Shown: in pieces, positions 18,633 through 26,509 of the stretch
Numbering within the stretch: position 1 is the first letter of the stretch
Layout: each line of letters begins with the position of its first letter
Origin: Falsarthrobacter nasiphocae
GTDB taxonomy: Bacteria; Actinomycetota; Actinomycetes; Actinomycetales; Micrococcaceae
Direction: 5' to 3'
Assembly: GCF_031456275.1 (NCBI RefSeq)
Contig: NZ_JAVDUI010000001.1
Location: 558,001 to 622,000 of the forward strand
Length of the DNA stretch: 64,000 bases
Translations under genes and position numbers: made by a program
The notes under the pieces: model-generated
Database searches by the model: none
Told to the model about the DNA's origin: nothing
Seen by the model: only the letters and a program-made list of their open reading frames with translations

Positions 18633-19769
18633 TTATGCAGTTCGGCAACGCAGCAGCGCCGCGAGCGGGAGCAGCGCCAGCACGGTGGCGAGCCAGATGA
18701 GGATCGTCGCTCGCCCGCCGAGCGCGTCTCCGGCGAACCCGCCCACGAGCGCGCCCAGCGGCACCGACCCGAGCCCCACGGTCTGCAGGGCGCCGAACAC
18801 CTTCGGCAGCACGGCGGCCTCGAAGTACTCGCTCACCCAGGAGAAGAGCGAGACGTTGAAGACGCTCATCGCCGCGCCGTACACGAACGCGTGGGACGCC
18901 ATGAGCCAGAACGCGAGGCCCGGTCCAGCGGGGGCCAGCCAGGCGACGCCCACGCCCACGGCCAGGACGAGCGGCGCCCACTGGCGGATGCCTTCGTGCC
19001 CCCAACGGGCGATGAACCGCTCGGCGGCCACCGCGCCGAGCACGCCTCCCCCTGCGCCGGCGGCGACGACGAGGCCGATCAGGTCGAAGGACAGGCCCAG
19101 GTCCCGGGTTGAGCGGGCGGGGCGCCCCGTGGGCTCGGCCGCCGTTCCCGGCCGCGGCTCGGAGGCCCGCAGGCGCAGGGCCGCCGCGGCGGCACCGAGA
19201 CAGCAGAGCACGCCGACCCACAAGAGCGGCACGGCCCCGGCCGCGTGGAGGACGAGTCCGGCGGCGGCGGGGAGAGCGATCCCGCAGGTCTGCTTCACGG
19301 CTGAGGACCGGGCCGCGACGCGGGGGACGTCGTCGGCCGCGAAGAGGCGACCCACGAGGGAGGAGGACGCGTTGTCCTGGGCGACCGCCACGATGCCCGC
19401 GAGGGCGGAGACGGCCCAGATGAGGGGGACGGTCAGGGTGCCGAAGGACGCGGCGGCCAGGAGCACCGCGATGAGGAGCGCATCAGCCACGGACGCCACG
19501 GACCTGACCGTCGAGGACCGCCAGCGCACGAGCAGGCTCCCCAAGGGGATCGAGAGCAGCAGGTACGGCAGCATCTCGATGGCGTTGGCCGTGCCCACGT
19601 CCCGGGCCGATGCGCCGAGGGCCCCGACGAGGATGAAGTCGTTGGCCTGAGACACGAACTGCGCCGCCGTGGCTCCGAGGACGAGGGCCGCCCAGTACGC
19701 GGGCGGGATCCCCCGGGAACGCGAGGCAGCCCCGCCTCGTGCCGGCTCCCGGTGCCCCGCGTCAGTCAT
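18633..19769 (-). CDS. MFS transporter
   Basis: The 378-residue protein has about 12 hydrophobic segments and is of enterobactin-exporter/MFS_3 style: SQANDFILVGALGASARDVGTANAIEMLPYLLLSIPLGSLLVRWRS, with the expected loop between helices 2 and 3. The substrate is unknown. The start ATG at 19769 has no ribosome site. It lies six bases after TATCAT on the minus strand (19781-19776), which fits a leaderless transcript. The gene converges on xseB with a 73-bp gap holding an imperfect CCCCAC/GTGGGG hairpin. Confidence 0.88.
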   Translation of the reverse strand: MTDAGHREPARGGAASRSRGIPPAYWAALVLGATAAQFVSQANDFILVGALGASARDVGTANAIEMLPYLLLSIPLGSLLVRWRSSTVRSVASVADALLIAVLLAAASFGTLTVPLIWAVSALAGIVAVAQDNASSSLVGRLFAADDVPRVAARSSAVKQTCGIALPAAAGLVLHAAGAVPLLWVGVLCCLGAAAAALRLRASEPRPGTAAEPTGRPARSTRDLGLSFDLIGLVVAAGAGGGVLGAVAAERFIARWGHEGIRQWAPLVLAVGVGVAWLAPAGPGLAFWLMASHAFVYGAAMSVFNVSLFSWVSEYFEAAVLPKVFGALQTVGLGSVPLGALVGGFAGDALGGRATILIWLATVLALLPLAALLRCRTA

Positions 19770-19775
19770 CCCTCG

Positions 19776-19781
19776 ATGATA
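19776..19781 (-). promoter_or_regulatory. Putative -10 box for leaderless MFS transporter mRNA
   Basis: TATCAT on the minus strand ends six bases before the ATG of the MFS gene. Actinobacterial leaderless transcripts start about seven bases after a TANNNT box, which here would be the A of the ATG. No convincing -35 is visible. Confidence 0.4.
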
Positions 19782-19870
19782 TCCGCTCTGTCGTCATGGG
19801 AACGTGCCTCTCGTTCCGTTCCGCGGCGAGTTTCAACCAAGAAGTCGCTCCCGCGCGTGCGGAAATCGCC

Positions 19871-19958
19871 GCGCAACGAGAGGGGGAGGAACGCGCAACG
19901 AGAGGGGGAGGAACGCTCAATGAGAGGGAGAGGAACGCTCAACGTGAGGGAGAGAGGC
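19871..19958. repeat. 22-bp tandem repeat, four copies, intergenic
   Basis: Units start at 19871, 19893, 19915 and 19937. The first two are identical (GCGCAACGAGAGGGGGAGGA plus AC); units 3 and 4 carry a few substitutions (GCTCAATGAGAGGGAGAGGA plus AC, and GCTCAACGTGAGGGAGAGAG plus GC). A nine-base core AACGAGAGG also occurs inverted at 19807-19815. The array fills the gap between the divergent MFS gene and the 3' end of the PPK2 gene. It could bind a regulator, or it may be a drifting minisatellite. Confidence 0.85.
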
Positions 19959-19975
19959 AGAGCACCTGACGCAGG

Positions 19976-20989
19976 TCAGTCGCGCGTGGCTGCGAGGCGG
20001 GCGCGCTCGGCGCCCACGTTGAGGCTCGTCTTGGGCCAGACCGGGTCGATGTCCCGCAGCGCCGCGATGAGCAGGTCCGCCACGGCGAGCCGCGCGTACC
20101 ACTTGTGGTTGGCCGGGACCACGTGCCAGGGCGCCTCGGGCGAGCTCGTGGCCTCAATGGCCTTGGCGTAGGCGTCCTGGTAGTCGTCCCAGAGCTTGCG
20201 CTCGTCGATGTCCCCAGCGTTGTACTTCCAGTGCTTCTCGGGCCGGTTGAGGCGCTCAAGGAGGCGCTCGCCCTGCTCCTCGTGGGAGATGTGGAGCATG
20301 ACCTTGATGATGCGCGTGCCCTGCGCGGCGGCCTCGGCCTCGAACGCGTTGATGGCCTCGTAGCGGCGCTTGATCTCGGCCTCGGCGGCCCAGCCGCGGA
20401 CGCGGTGGATGAGGACGTCCTCGTAGTGGGAGCGGTCGAAGACGGCGATCTGCCCCGGCGCGGGGAGGTGCGGCTTGATGCGCCAGAGGAAGTCGTGCTT
20501 CTTCTCCTCGTCCGTCGGCGCCTTGAAGCCCGTGATCCGCACCCCCTGCGGGTCCATGGCGCCGACCACGTGCCGGACGATCCCGCCCTTGCCGGACGTG
20601 TCCATGCCCTGGAGCACGAGCAGCACGGACCCGGTGGCGGCGTCCGCGCGGCTCTGGGCGTACAGGCGGTCCTGGAGCTCGGACAGGACCCGCTCCCCCA
20701 GGGCCAGCGCCACGGCGGCGTCCTTCTTGGACCCCTCGAACCCGGGCGTGGAATCCGGGCTGACGGCGGAGAGGTCAACGGCCCCGTCGTCGACCTTCAC
20801 TCCAGCCGGCCCCTCCCCGGCGACGACGTCCACGAGGAGAGCGGACGGCTTGGACTTTGCGGCCTCCTTGGCCGCCTTCTTGACGGCCTTGCGCTTCTCG
20901 GCGAGCTCGTCATTGAGCTCCTCAAGGTGCTCGACGGCGGCCTCGCGGCGAGCCTTGCGGACGGCTTTGGGGAGGGAGGACGTGGGCAT
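19976..20989 (-). CDS. ppk2: Polyphosphate kinase 2 family protein
   Basis: The 337-residue protein has the PPK2 Walker A loop GMDTSGKGG, the lid-type segment GFKAPTDEEKKHDFLWR and Walker B VFDRSHYEDVL. All three fit the class that moves phosphate between polyphosphate and nucleotides (AMP or ADP). The sequence KYNAGDIDERKLWDDYQDAYAKAIEATSS...PWHVVPANHKWYARL is typical of the family. An extra basic, lysine-rich N-terminus of about 95 residues precedes the core. The preferred nucleotide cannot be read from this alone. It lies ten bases downstream of the aminotransferase stop, so the two may share a transcript. Confidence 0.93.
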   Translation of the reverse strand: MPTSSLPKAVRKARREAAVEHLEELNDELAEKRKAVKKAAKEAAKSKPSALLVDVVAGEGPAGVKVDDGAVDLSAVSPDSTPGFEGSKKDAAVALALGERVLSELQDRLYAQSRADAATGSVLLVLQGMDTSGKGGIVRHVVGAMDPQGVRITGFKAPTDEEKKHDFLWRIKPHLPAPGQIAVFDRSHYEDVLIHRVRGWAAEAEIKRRYEAINAFEAEAAAQGTRIIKVMLHISHEEQGERLLERLNRPEKHWKYNAGDIDERKLWDDYQDAYAKAIEATSSPEAPWHVVPANHKWYARLAVADLLIAALRDIDPVWPKTSLNVGAERARLAATRD

Positions 20990-20998
20990 GATGGCCTT

Positions 20999-22243
20999 TC
21001 AGGAACCGGTCCGCGCGGTGGCGGGCCGGGGGGTGTACGTGGAGAGGAACTCGGCGATGCGCCCCACGGCCTCCGTGAGGAGCTTGTCCTCGGGGAGGAA
21101 GACGAGGCGGAAGTGGTCGGGGCGCACCCAGTTGAACGCGGTTCCGTGACTGATGAGGATCTTCTGCTGCTTGAGGAGGTCGAGCGCGAACTGCTCGTCG
21201 TTCTCGATGGGGAACGCCTCCGGGTCCAGCTTCGGGAAGAGGTAGAGCGCCCCGTGGGCCTGCTCCGTGGAGACGCCCGGGATGTCGTTGAGCATCCGGT
21301 ACGCGAGGTCCCGCTGCTCCAGGAGGCGCCCACCCGGCAGGATGAGGTCGTTGATGGACTGGTACCCGCCGAGGGCCGTCTGGATGGCGTGCTGCGCGGG
21401 CACGTTGGGGCACAGGCGCATGTTGGCGAGGAGGTTGATGCCCTCGATGAAGTCCGCGGCCGCCCGCTTGGGGCCCGTGATGGCCATCCAGCCGGCGCGG
21501 AACCCGCAGACACGGTACGCCTTGGAGAGCCCCGAGAACGTGAGCGTCAGGACGTCGTCGCCCGCGATGGCGGCGGTGTGGATGTGCTCGTTGCCGTCGT
21601 AGAGGATCTTCTCGTAGATCTCGTCCGAGAAGAGGACGAGCCCGTACTTGCGGGCCAGCTCCGCCATGCGCTCGAGCGTCTGCTTCCCGTAGACCGCGCC
21701 CGTCGGGTTGTTGGGGTTGATGATGACGATGCCCTTGGTGCGGGGCGTGATCTTGGCCTCGAGGTCCTCGAGGTCCGGCTGCCAGCCGTCCTCCTCGTCG
21801 CAGAGGTAGTGGACCGGGGTTCCGCCAGCCAGCGCCACGGACGCCGTCCACAGGGGGTAGTCCGGGGTGGGCACGAGGACCTCGTCCCCGCCGTTGAGGA
21901 AGGCCATGAGGGAGAGCGTGATGAGCTCCGAGACGCCGTTGCCGATCCACACGTCCTCGACCCCGATGGTCTGGATGCCCCGGGACTGGTAGTGCTGGGA
22001 GACGGCCGTCCGCGCGGAGTAGATGCCGCGCGCGTCAGAGTAGCCCTGCGCCGTGGGCAGGTTCTTGATCATGTCCACGAGCACGGCGTCCGGGGCCTCG
22101 AAGCCGAACGGGGCGGTGTTGCCGATGTTCAGCTTGATGATCCGGTGGCCCTCGTTCTCCATGCGCTGGGCGGCGCCGAGCACCGGTCCGCGGATGTCAT
22201 AGAGGACGTTCGCGAGCTTCCTGGACTGGCTGTACGTGGCCAT
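20999..22243 (-). CDS. alaA: PLP-dependent aminotransferase, AlaT/AlaA type
   Basis: The 414-residue fold-type I aminotransferase starts at MATYSQSRKLANVLYDIRGPV, the usual opening of the glutamate-pyruvate aminotransferases. The schiff-base lysine is in TFSGLSKAYRVCGFRAGW, and NPNNPTGAVY and the SDEIYEKILYDG block are present. It should interconvert alanine and 2-oxoglutarate with pyruvate and glutamate. The ATG at 22243 follows GGAAGAGGAGCC; the open frame upstream to 22291 has no better site. ppk2 follows closely. Confidence 0.92.
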   Translation of the reverse strand: MATYSQSRKLANVLYDIRGPVLGAAQRMENEGHRIIKLNIGNTAPFGFEAPDAVLVDMIKNLPTAQGYSDARGIYSARTAVSQHYQSRGIQTIGVEDVWIGNGVSELITLSLMAFLNGGDEVLVPTPDYPLWTASVALAGGTPVHYLCDEEDGWQPDLEDLEAKITPRTKGIVIINPNNPTGAVYGKQTLERMAELARKYGLVLFSDEIYEKILYDGNEHIHTAAIAGDDVLTLTFSGLSKAYRVCGFRAGWMAITGPKRAAADFIEGINLLANMRLCPNVPAQHAIQTALGGYQSINDLILPGGRLLEQRDLAYRMLNDIPGVSTEQAHGALYLFPKLDPEAFPIENDEQFALDLLKQQKILISHGTAFNWVRPDHFRLVFLPEDKLLTEAVGRIAEFLSTYTPRPATARTGS

Positions 22244-22311
22244 GGCTCCTCTTCCCTGGGGAAAGCCCCGCAAACGCCGGGCTTCCCCCAAGATTAGCGC
22301 GCATCACACGC

Positions 22312-23277
22312 CTATTTGACGATGCCCTTCTCCTTGAGCCACTGGTTCGCAGCCGCCGAGGGCTCGACCTTGTTGGTTCCGGAGACCTTGCGGTTGAGGG
22401 CCACGAGGTCGGCGGTGGTCAGCTTGGACTGCACCTTGGCGATGGCGGCCTTGGCCTTGTCGTCGAGCTTGGCGGTGCGGCCGAGCGGGACGACCTGCTG
22501 GGACGCCCAGTTGTTCTTCGTGTCCTCCAGGGTCACGAGTCCGTTGTCCTCGATGGCGGGCGAGGTGGAGAAGATGTCGGCCACCTGAACGTCGTCCGAG
22601 GTCAGGGCCTTGACGGTGAGCGGGCCGCCGCCGTCCGCAATGGGCTTGAAGCTCTTGAACTCGCAGCCGTAGACGGACTTGAGGCCGGGCAGGCCGCCCT
22701 CGCGCTTCGCGAACTCGGCGGGAGCGCCGAGGGTCAGCTGGTCGCAGACCTTGGCCAGGTCCTCGATGCTCGCGAGCTTGTACTTCTCGGCGGTGACGGC
22801 CGTGACGACGAGCGAGTCGGTGTCCTCCGCCTGGGCGGCCGGGAGGACGGTGAGGCCCTCAGGGGTGGCGCTCTGGAGCGCCTTGGTCACCTCGGCGCTC
22901 GTCTTCTCGGTGGACTTCGGCTTGAAGTAGGACAGGAGGTTGCCGTTGTAGTCCGGGACCACGTCCACGGAGCCGTCCTGGATGGCCTTGACGTAGACCT
23001 CGCGGGAGCCGATTCCGGCCTTGACGTTGACCTGGAAGCCGCTCTCCTTGAGGGCTCCGGCGTAGAGGTTGGCGATGACCTCGGACTCCGGGAAGTCGGC
23101 GGCGCCGACGGTGATCGTGCTGCCGTCCGCCTTCGTGGACGTGTCCGTCTGGGCATCCAGGGGGTTGTCGGACGAGCAGCCGGCCAGCGCGAGGGCCGCC
23201 ACGAGTGCGGTGCTGGCGATGACGCCCCGGCGGGACGGACGGCGGCGAGGGGAAGGGATGGGGCGAGACTCGTTCAT
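22312..23277 (-). CDS. opuCC: Osmoprotectant/glycine betaine ABC transporter substrate-binding lipoprotein
   Basis: The 321-residue precursor has a basic start (RRRPSRR), a hydrophobic helix and a lipobox LALAGCSS, with Cys at about residue 34. The mature part is an OpuAC/ProX-type binding domain: TITVGAADFPESEVIANLYAGALKESGFQVN...VDVVPDYNGNLLSYF. It should capture quaternary amines such as glycine betaine or choline outside the cell. It is the last of four co-directional genes (ATPase, two permeases, binding protein). The ligand is inferred from the family. Confidence 0.92.
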   Translation of the reverse strand: MNESRPIPSPRRRPSRRGVIASTALVAALALAGCSSDNPLDAQTDTSTKADGSTITVGAADFPESEVIANLYAGALKESGFQVNVKAGIGSREVYVKAIQDGSVDVVPDYNGNLLSYFKPKSTEKTSAEVTKALQSATPEGLTVLPAAQAEDTDSLVVTAVTAEKYKLASIEDLAKVCDQLTLGAPAEFAKREGGLPGLKSVYGCEFKSFKPIADGGGPLTVKALTSDDVQVADIFSTSPAIEDNGLVTLEDTKNNWASQQVVPLGRTAKLDDKAKAAIAKVQSKLTTADLVALNRKVSGTNKVEPSAAANQWLKEKGIVK

Positions 23278-23316
23278 GGCGTTCCTCAGTTCGTGGGAAG
23301 GTGGGCCTTCAGCGGC

Positions 23317-24027
23317 TCAGGGTTGGCGCACGGGCCGGATTCTGCGCTCTATGAGCTTGAGAATACCGGCGGCCGCGAGGTCGAGCACCAGGGCGAGGAG
23401 GGCGACGACGACGGCGCCGACCACCACCTGGGCGTAGTCGTTCTGTTGGAGGCCGTCGATGACGAACCGGCCCAGCCCGCCGAGCGGCAGGATCGCGATG
23501 ATCGGCACCGTGGCGACGATCTGGAGGAGCGCGCTGCGCAGCCCCGCCCCGATCACCGGCGCCGCGAGCGGCACCTCCACGCCCCAGAGAACCTGGGATC
23601 CGGTCATGCCCTGGGCGCGGGCCGCGTCGACGGTCAGGGGTTCGACGCCGGCCACGCCCGTCGCCGTCGCCGCGAGAATGGGCGGCACCGCGAGGATGAC
23701 GAGCGCCGCGTAGGCCGGGACAAGCCCGAGCCCCGCGAGCAGGGCAAGAAGCGTCAGCACACCGAGCGTCGGCACCGCCCGGAGCATGCCGGACAGCGCG
23801 ACCACAACGAACCTGCCGCGCCCGGTGTGGCCCACAGCGAGGCCGATCGGAAGGGCGATCCCCGCCGCAATGGCGAGCGCCGCGAGCGAGTAGCCGATGT
23901 GCTCGAGGAGGCGGTTCGGGATTCCCGCCTCTCCTCGCCAGGTCAGCGGGTCCGCGAGGAAGGCCTTGACCAGGCCCCCGATGGACTCTGCGGCGAGGGG
24001 CGCCGCCAGGTGAAGGAGCTCGGTCAT
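23317..24027 (-). CDS. opuCD: Osmoprotectant ABC transporter permease
   Basis: The 236-residue binding-protein-dependent permease has about six transmembrane segments and the EAA-like loop VDAARAQGMTGSQVLWGVEVPLAAPVIGAGLRSALL. I chose the ATG at 24027, which overlaps the stop of the upstream permease by four bases (ATGA). Together with that permease it forms the heterodimeric channel of an OpuC-type importer. The start at 24045 in the same frame would be longer but lacks a ribosome site. Confidence 0.9.
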   Translation of the reverse strand: MTELLHLAAPLAAESIGGLVKAFLADPLTWRGEAGIPNRLLEHIGYSLAALAIAAGIALPIGLAVGHTGRGRFVVVALSGMLRAVPTLGVLTLLALLAGLGLVPAYAALVILAVPPILAATATGVAGVEPLTVDAARAQGMTGSQVLWGVEVPLAAPVIGAGLRSALLQIVATVPIIAILPLGGLGRFVIDGLQQNDYAQVVVGAVVVALLALVLDLAAAGILKLIERRIRPVRQP

Positions 24028-24662
24028 CGCTTCGCCGCCTTCCACGGGGTCAGGGCGCGTTCAAGGCCAAGAAGAAGGAGGTCGACGACGAGGGCCAGCG
24101 CCACCGTCAGGACGAGGCCCACGACGATCTCCGCCGGGAAGTCCTTGGACAGCCCGTCCTTGAACAGGTATCCGAGGTTCGGGACGCCGATGAGCGCGCC
24201 GACGCTCACGCCCGCGATGCTGCTCACCGAGACCACCCGGGCCCCGGCGATGAGCACGGGCACGGCAAGCGGGAGCTCCACGCCGAGGAACCGCCGCAGC
24301 GGCGTGTACCCCATGGCGTCCGCGGCCTCGAGCGGGGCGCGCTCAAGCGACATGAACGCGCTCGTGCTCGTCTGCACGAGGAGCGCCACGGCGTAGATCG
24401 TCAGCGCCACGAGAACGTTCGCCACGTCGAGGATCTTCGTGCCCAGGATGAGCGGAAGCACCACGAATAGTGCCAGGGACGGAATGGTGAACAACACCGA
24501 GCCCAGGCCGAGGATGAAGGGCCGCAGGCGCGGACTCCCGGCGGCGAGGCGCCCCAGCAGCAGGGCGATGACAAACCCGACCGCCAAGGGGACCAGGGCC
24601 TGATAGGCGTGCATCATCGTCAGCCGCAGCAGCGGCCCGAGATTCTCAAGGAACCAGCTCAT
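24024..24662 (-). CDS. opuCB: Osmoprotectant ABC transporter permease
   Basis: The 212-residue permease has five or six transmembrane segments and the EAA-type loop LEAADAMGYTPLRRFLGVELPLAVPVLIAGARVVSV, which contacts the ATPase. It starts at MSWFLENLGPLLRLT, five bases after the ATPase stop. The preceding open frame (to 24893) is a shadow of the ATPase gene. The C-terminus ends WKAAKR and overlaps the next permease gene by four bases. Confidence 0.91.
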   Translation of the reverse strand: MSWFLENLGPLLRLTMMHAYQALVPLAVGFVIALLLGRLAAGSPRLRPFILGLGSVLFTIPSLALFVVLPLILGTKILDVANVLVALTIYAVALLVQTSTSAFMSLERAPLEAADAMGYTPLRRFLGVELPLAVPVLIAGARVVSVSSIAGVSVGALIGVPNLGYLFKDGLSKDFPAEIVVGLVLTVALALVVDLLLLGLERALTPWKAAKR

Positions 24663-24667
24663 GCCGC

Positions 24668-25705
24668 CTACTTGGCGTCCATCGCGGCGAGCACGGCGCT
24701 CGGCGCCACGAGTGAGACCGCGCGCCCCTGGGCATCGACGACGACGCCGAGGCCTGACGGCGAGGACAACGCCGCGTCGAGGGCCTGCCGAAGCGAGTCC
24801 CCCTGCACATAGAGCGTCCCGCCGGCGTGGGTCACGCCGTCCGAACCGGTCCACCCCCGCGGCCGGCCGTCGTCGTCCACCTGCAGGACCCACTCAGGGT
24901 CCGCGGCCAGCGGAAGGGTGTCCAGCCGCTCCGCCCCCACGTAGCCCAAGGCGCGGAACCCGCGGTCCCGGCCAACGAAGCCGGCGACGAAGTCATCCGC
25001 CGGCTGGGTCAGGAGCTCGTACGGGGTGGCCGTCTGAGCCAGGCGCCCGCCCGGGCCGAACACCGCGATGCGGGTGCCGAGGAGGACCGCCTCGTCGATG
25101 TCGTGGGTGACCATGACGAAGGTCTTCTTGAGCTCTCGCTGAAGGCGGAGGACCTCGCGCTGGAGATCGGCGCGGACTACGGGGTCGATCGCGGAGAACG
25201 GCTCGTCCATGAGGACCACCTCCGGGTCCGCCGCGAGCGCCCGCGCCACGCCCACGCGCTGCTGCTGGCCGCCCGAGAGTTCCGCCGGATAGCGCTTCGC
25301 AAGCCCCGCGTCGAGGCCCACGAGCTCCATGAGCTCCATGGCCCGGTTCTTGTCGGCGCGGCCCTCGAGGGCGGGGACCGTCATGATGTTGCGCAGGACC
25401 GTGCGGTGCGGGAGAAGGCCCGCCGACTGCATGACATAGCCGATCCCCCGGCGCAGCTCGTGGGCGGGGCCCTCCTTGACGTCCCGGCCGTTGAGGAGGA
25501 CACGGCCCTCCGAGGGCAGGACCATGCGGTTGATGAGGCGCAGGCTCGTGGTCTTGCCGCAGCCGGACGGGCCCACGAAGACCGTGAACGAGCCCTCCGG
25601 GATGTCGAGGCTCACGTTGCGCACGGCAGGCTCGGCGCCTCCGTAGCTGACGCTGACGTTCTCGAAGCGGATCTTCGGCGCGGCGCTGTTCATGGAGGCG
25701 ACCAT
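24668..25705 (-). CDS. opuCA: Osmoprotectant ABC transporter ATP-binding protein
   Basis: The 345-residue protein has Walker A GPSGCGKTT, signature LSGGQQQRVGVARAL, Walker B VVLMDEPFSAIDP and the switch His in MVTHDIDEAV, as in the ProV/OpuCA family. A C-terminal region of about 90 residues resembles a degenerate CBS-like regulatory tail (TLYVQGDSLRQALDAALSSPSGLGVVVDAQGRAVSLV). CBS domains often sense ionic strength in osmoprotectant transporters. The ATG at 25705 has AGGAG eight bases upstream. It is the first gene of the four-gene importer operon. Confidence 0.93.
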   Translation of the reverse strand: MVASMNSAAPKIRFENVSVSYGGAEPAVRNVSLDIPEGSFTVFVGPSGCGKTTSLRLINRMVLPSEGRVLLNGRDVKEGPAHELRRGIGYVMQSAGLLPHRTVLRNIMTVPALEGRADKNRAMELMELVGLDAGLAKRYPAELSGGQQQRVGVARALAADPEVVLMDEPFSAIDPVVRADLQREVLRLQRELKKTFVMVTHDIDEAVLLGTRIAVFGPGGRLAQTATPYELLTQPADDFVAGFVGRDRGFRALGYVGAERLDTLPLAADPEWVLQVDDDGRPRGWTGSDGVTHAGGTLYVQGDSLRQALDAALSSPSGLGVVVDAQGRAVSLVAPSAVLAAMDAK

Positions 25706-25883
25706 ACCTAAGTCTCCTGGGGCGCGTTCCCCGGATTCAGCCAGGACGGGGCCGCCTGGCCAGACCTAGCCCGGGGCCCGAGGCCCTGGTCGGCGCCTCG
25801 CGGGCTGGGTCCCCGCGGGGGTGCCGCCGCGGCACGGGGCCGCCCCTGCCGCGTCATTCCGGGGATGCGGCGGGGCCCTCGCC

Positions 25884-25889
25884 TAGGGT
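25884..25889 (+). promoter_or_regulatory. Putative -10 box for leaderless marR-type mRNA
   Basis: TAGGGT ends seven bases before the GTG at 25897. The region lacks a Shine-Dalgarno sequence, so a leaderless transcript starting at the GTG is likely. No -35 is obvious. Confidence 0.35.
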
Positions 25890-25896
25890 GGGGACT

Positions 25897-26385
25897 GTGG
25901 AGTTCAAGGACAGCACCTTTTACAAGCTGGGGCGCGCAACCCAGCTCATTACGCATGTGGCGGACACGTACCTCGAGTCGCACCACGGGCTGCGGTACTC
26001 CTCGTTCCTCGTCCTGCTGATTCTGCGGACCAAGGGGCCGTCCCCGCAGCACGTCATCGCGGACGCGTTGGGCGTCTCGCGGCCGTCCATCACGCAGAGG
26101 ATCGCGCCGCTCGTTGAGCGGGGCCTCGTCTCCGTGGAGCGGAACCCGGAGTCCCCGCGCTCGGTGGTGGCGTCCCTCACCGACGAGGGCCTCGGCCTCA
26201 TCAATGAGGCGTGGCCCGGCCTGGAGCGGGCGTTCTTCACGGTGGACGCGGACGTGGACCATGAGTTCCTGACCGAGCAGCTGGACCTGCTCATCTCCAA
26301 CGCCACGCAGGCCCTGGAGGAGCTGCCCGCCCCGCCGGCCGTGCGCTTGGCCGGGCGCCGTGGGGACTCGTCCCGCACCGCCTGA
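25897..26385 (+). CDS. MarR-family transcriptional regulator
   Basis: The 162-residue winged helix-turn-helix protein has the MarR core SPQHVIADALGVSRPSITQRIAPLVERGLVSVERNPESPRSVVASLTDEG, covering the recognition helix and wing, at residues about 50-100. Flanking helices supply dimerisation. The ligand and targets are unknown. It is divergent from the osmoprotectant operon (start-to-start distance about 190 bp) and might control it. The GTG at 25897 (VEFKDSTFY) is preferred over the GTG at 25888, because it fits a leaderless start. Confidence 0.85.
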   Translation: MEFKDSTFYKLGRATQLITHVADTYLESHHGLRYSSFLVLLILRTKGPSPQHVIADALGVSRPSITQRIAPLVERGLVSVERNPESPRSVVASLTDEGLGLINEAWPGLERAFFTVDADVDHEFLTEQLDLLISNATQALEELPAPPAVRLAGRRGDSSRTA

Positions 26386-26428
26386 CCTGCCCCGCGCCGG
26401 CGCTCCGGTTCGCCCCCGAAAACGCGAA

Positions 26429-26489
26429 TGCCCCCGATTCTGGCGTATGCCCCGCGCAATGCGGAGGGCAAATGCCAGAACCGGGGGCA
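26429..26489. terminator. Long inverted repeat between convergent genes, likely bidirectional terminator
   Basis: The outer arms TGCCCCCG...TTCTGGC and GCCAGAA...CGGGGGCA, continued by ATGCCC/GGGCAAAT and CCGC-GCAAT-GCGG, form a stem of more than 25 bp with only a few mismatches. It lies between the 3' ends of the marR-type gene and lpdA, where it could terminate both. It lacks a U-run, which is common in high-GC actinobacteria. Confidence 0.7.
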
Positions 26490-26509
26490 AACCCAGAAAG
26501 GGGCGCGGC

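Noticed and set aside
20105-22297. 730-residue plus-strand frame over ppk2 and the aminotransferase gene
   Set aside because: It crosses two clear minus-strand genes and has no recognisable motif.
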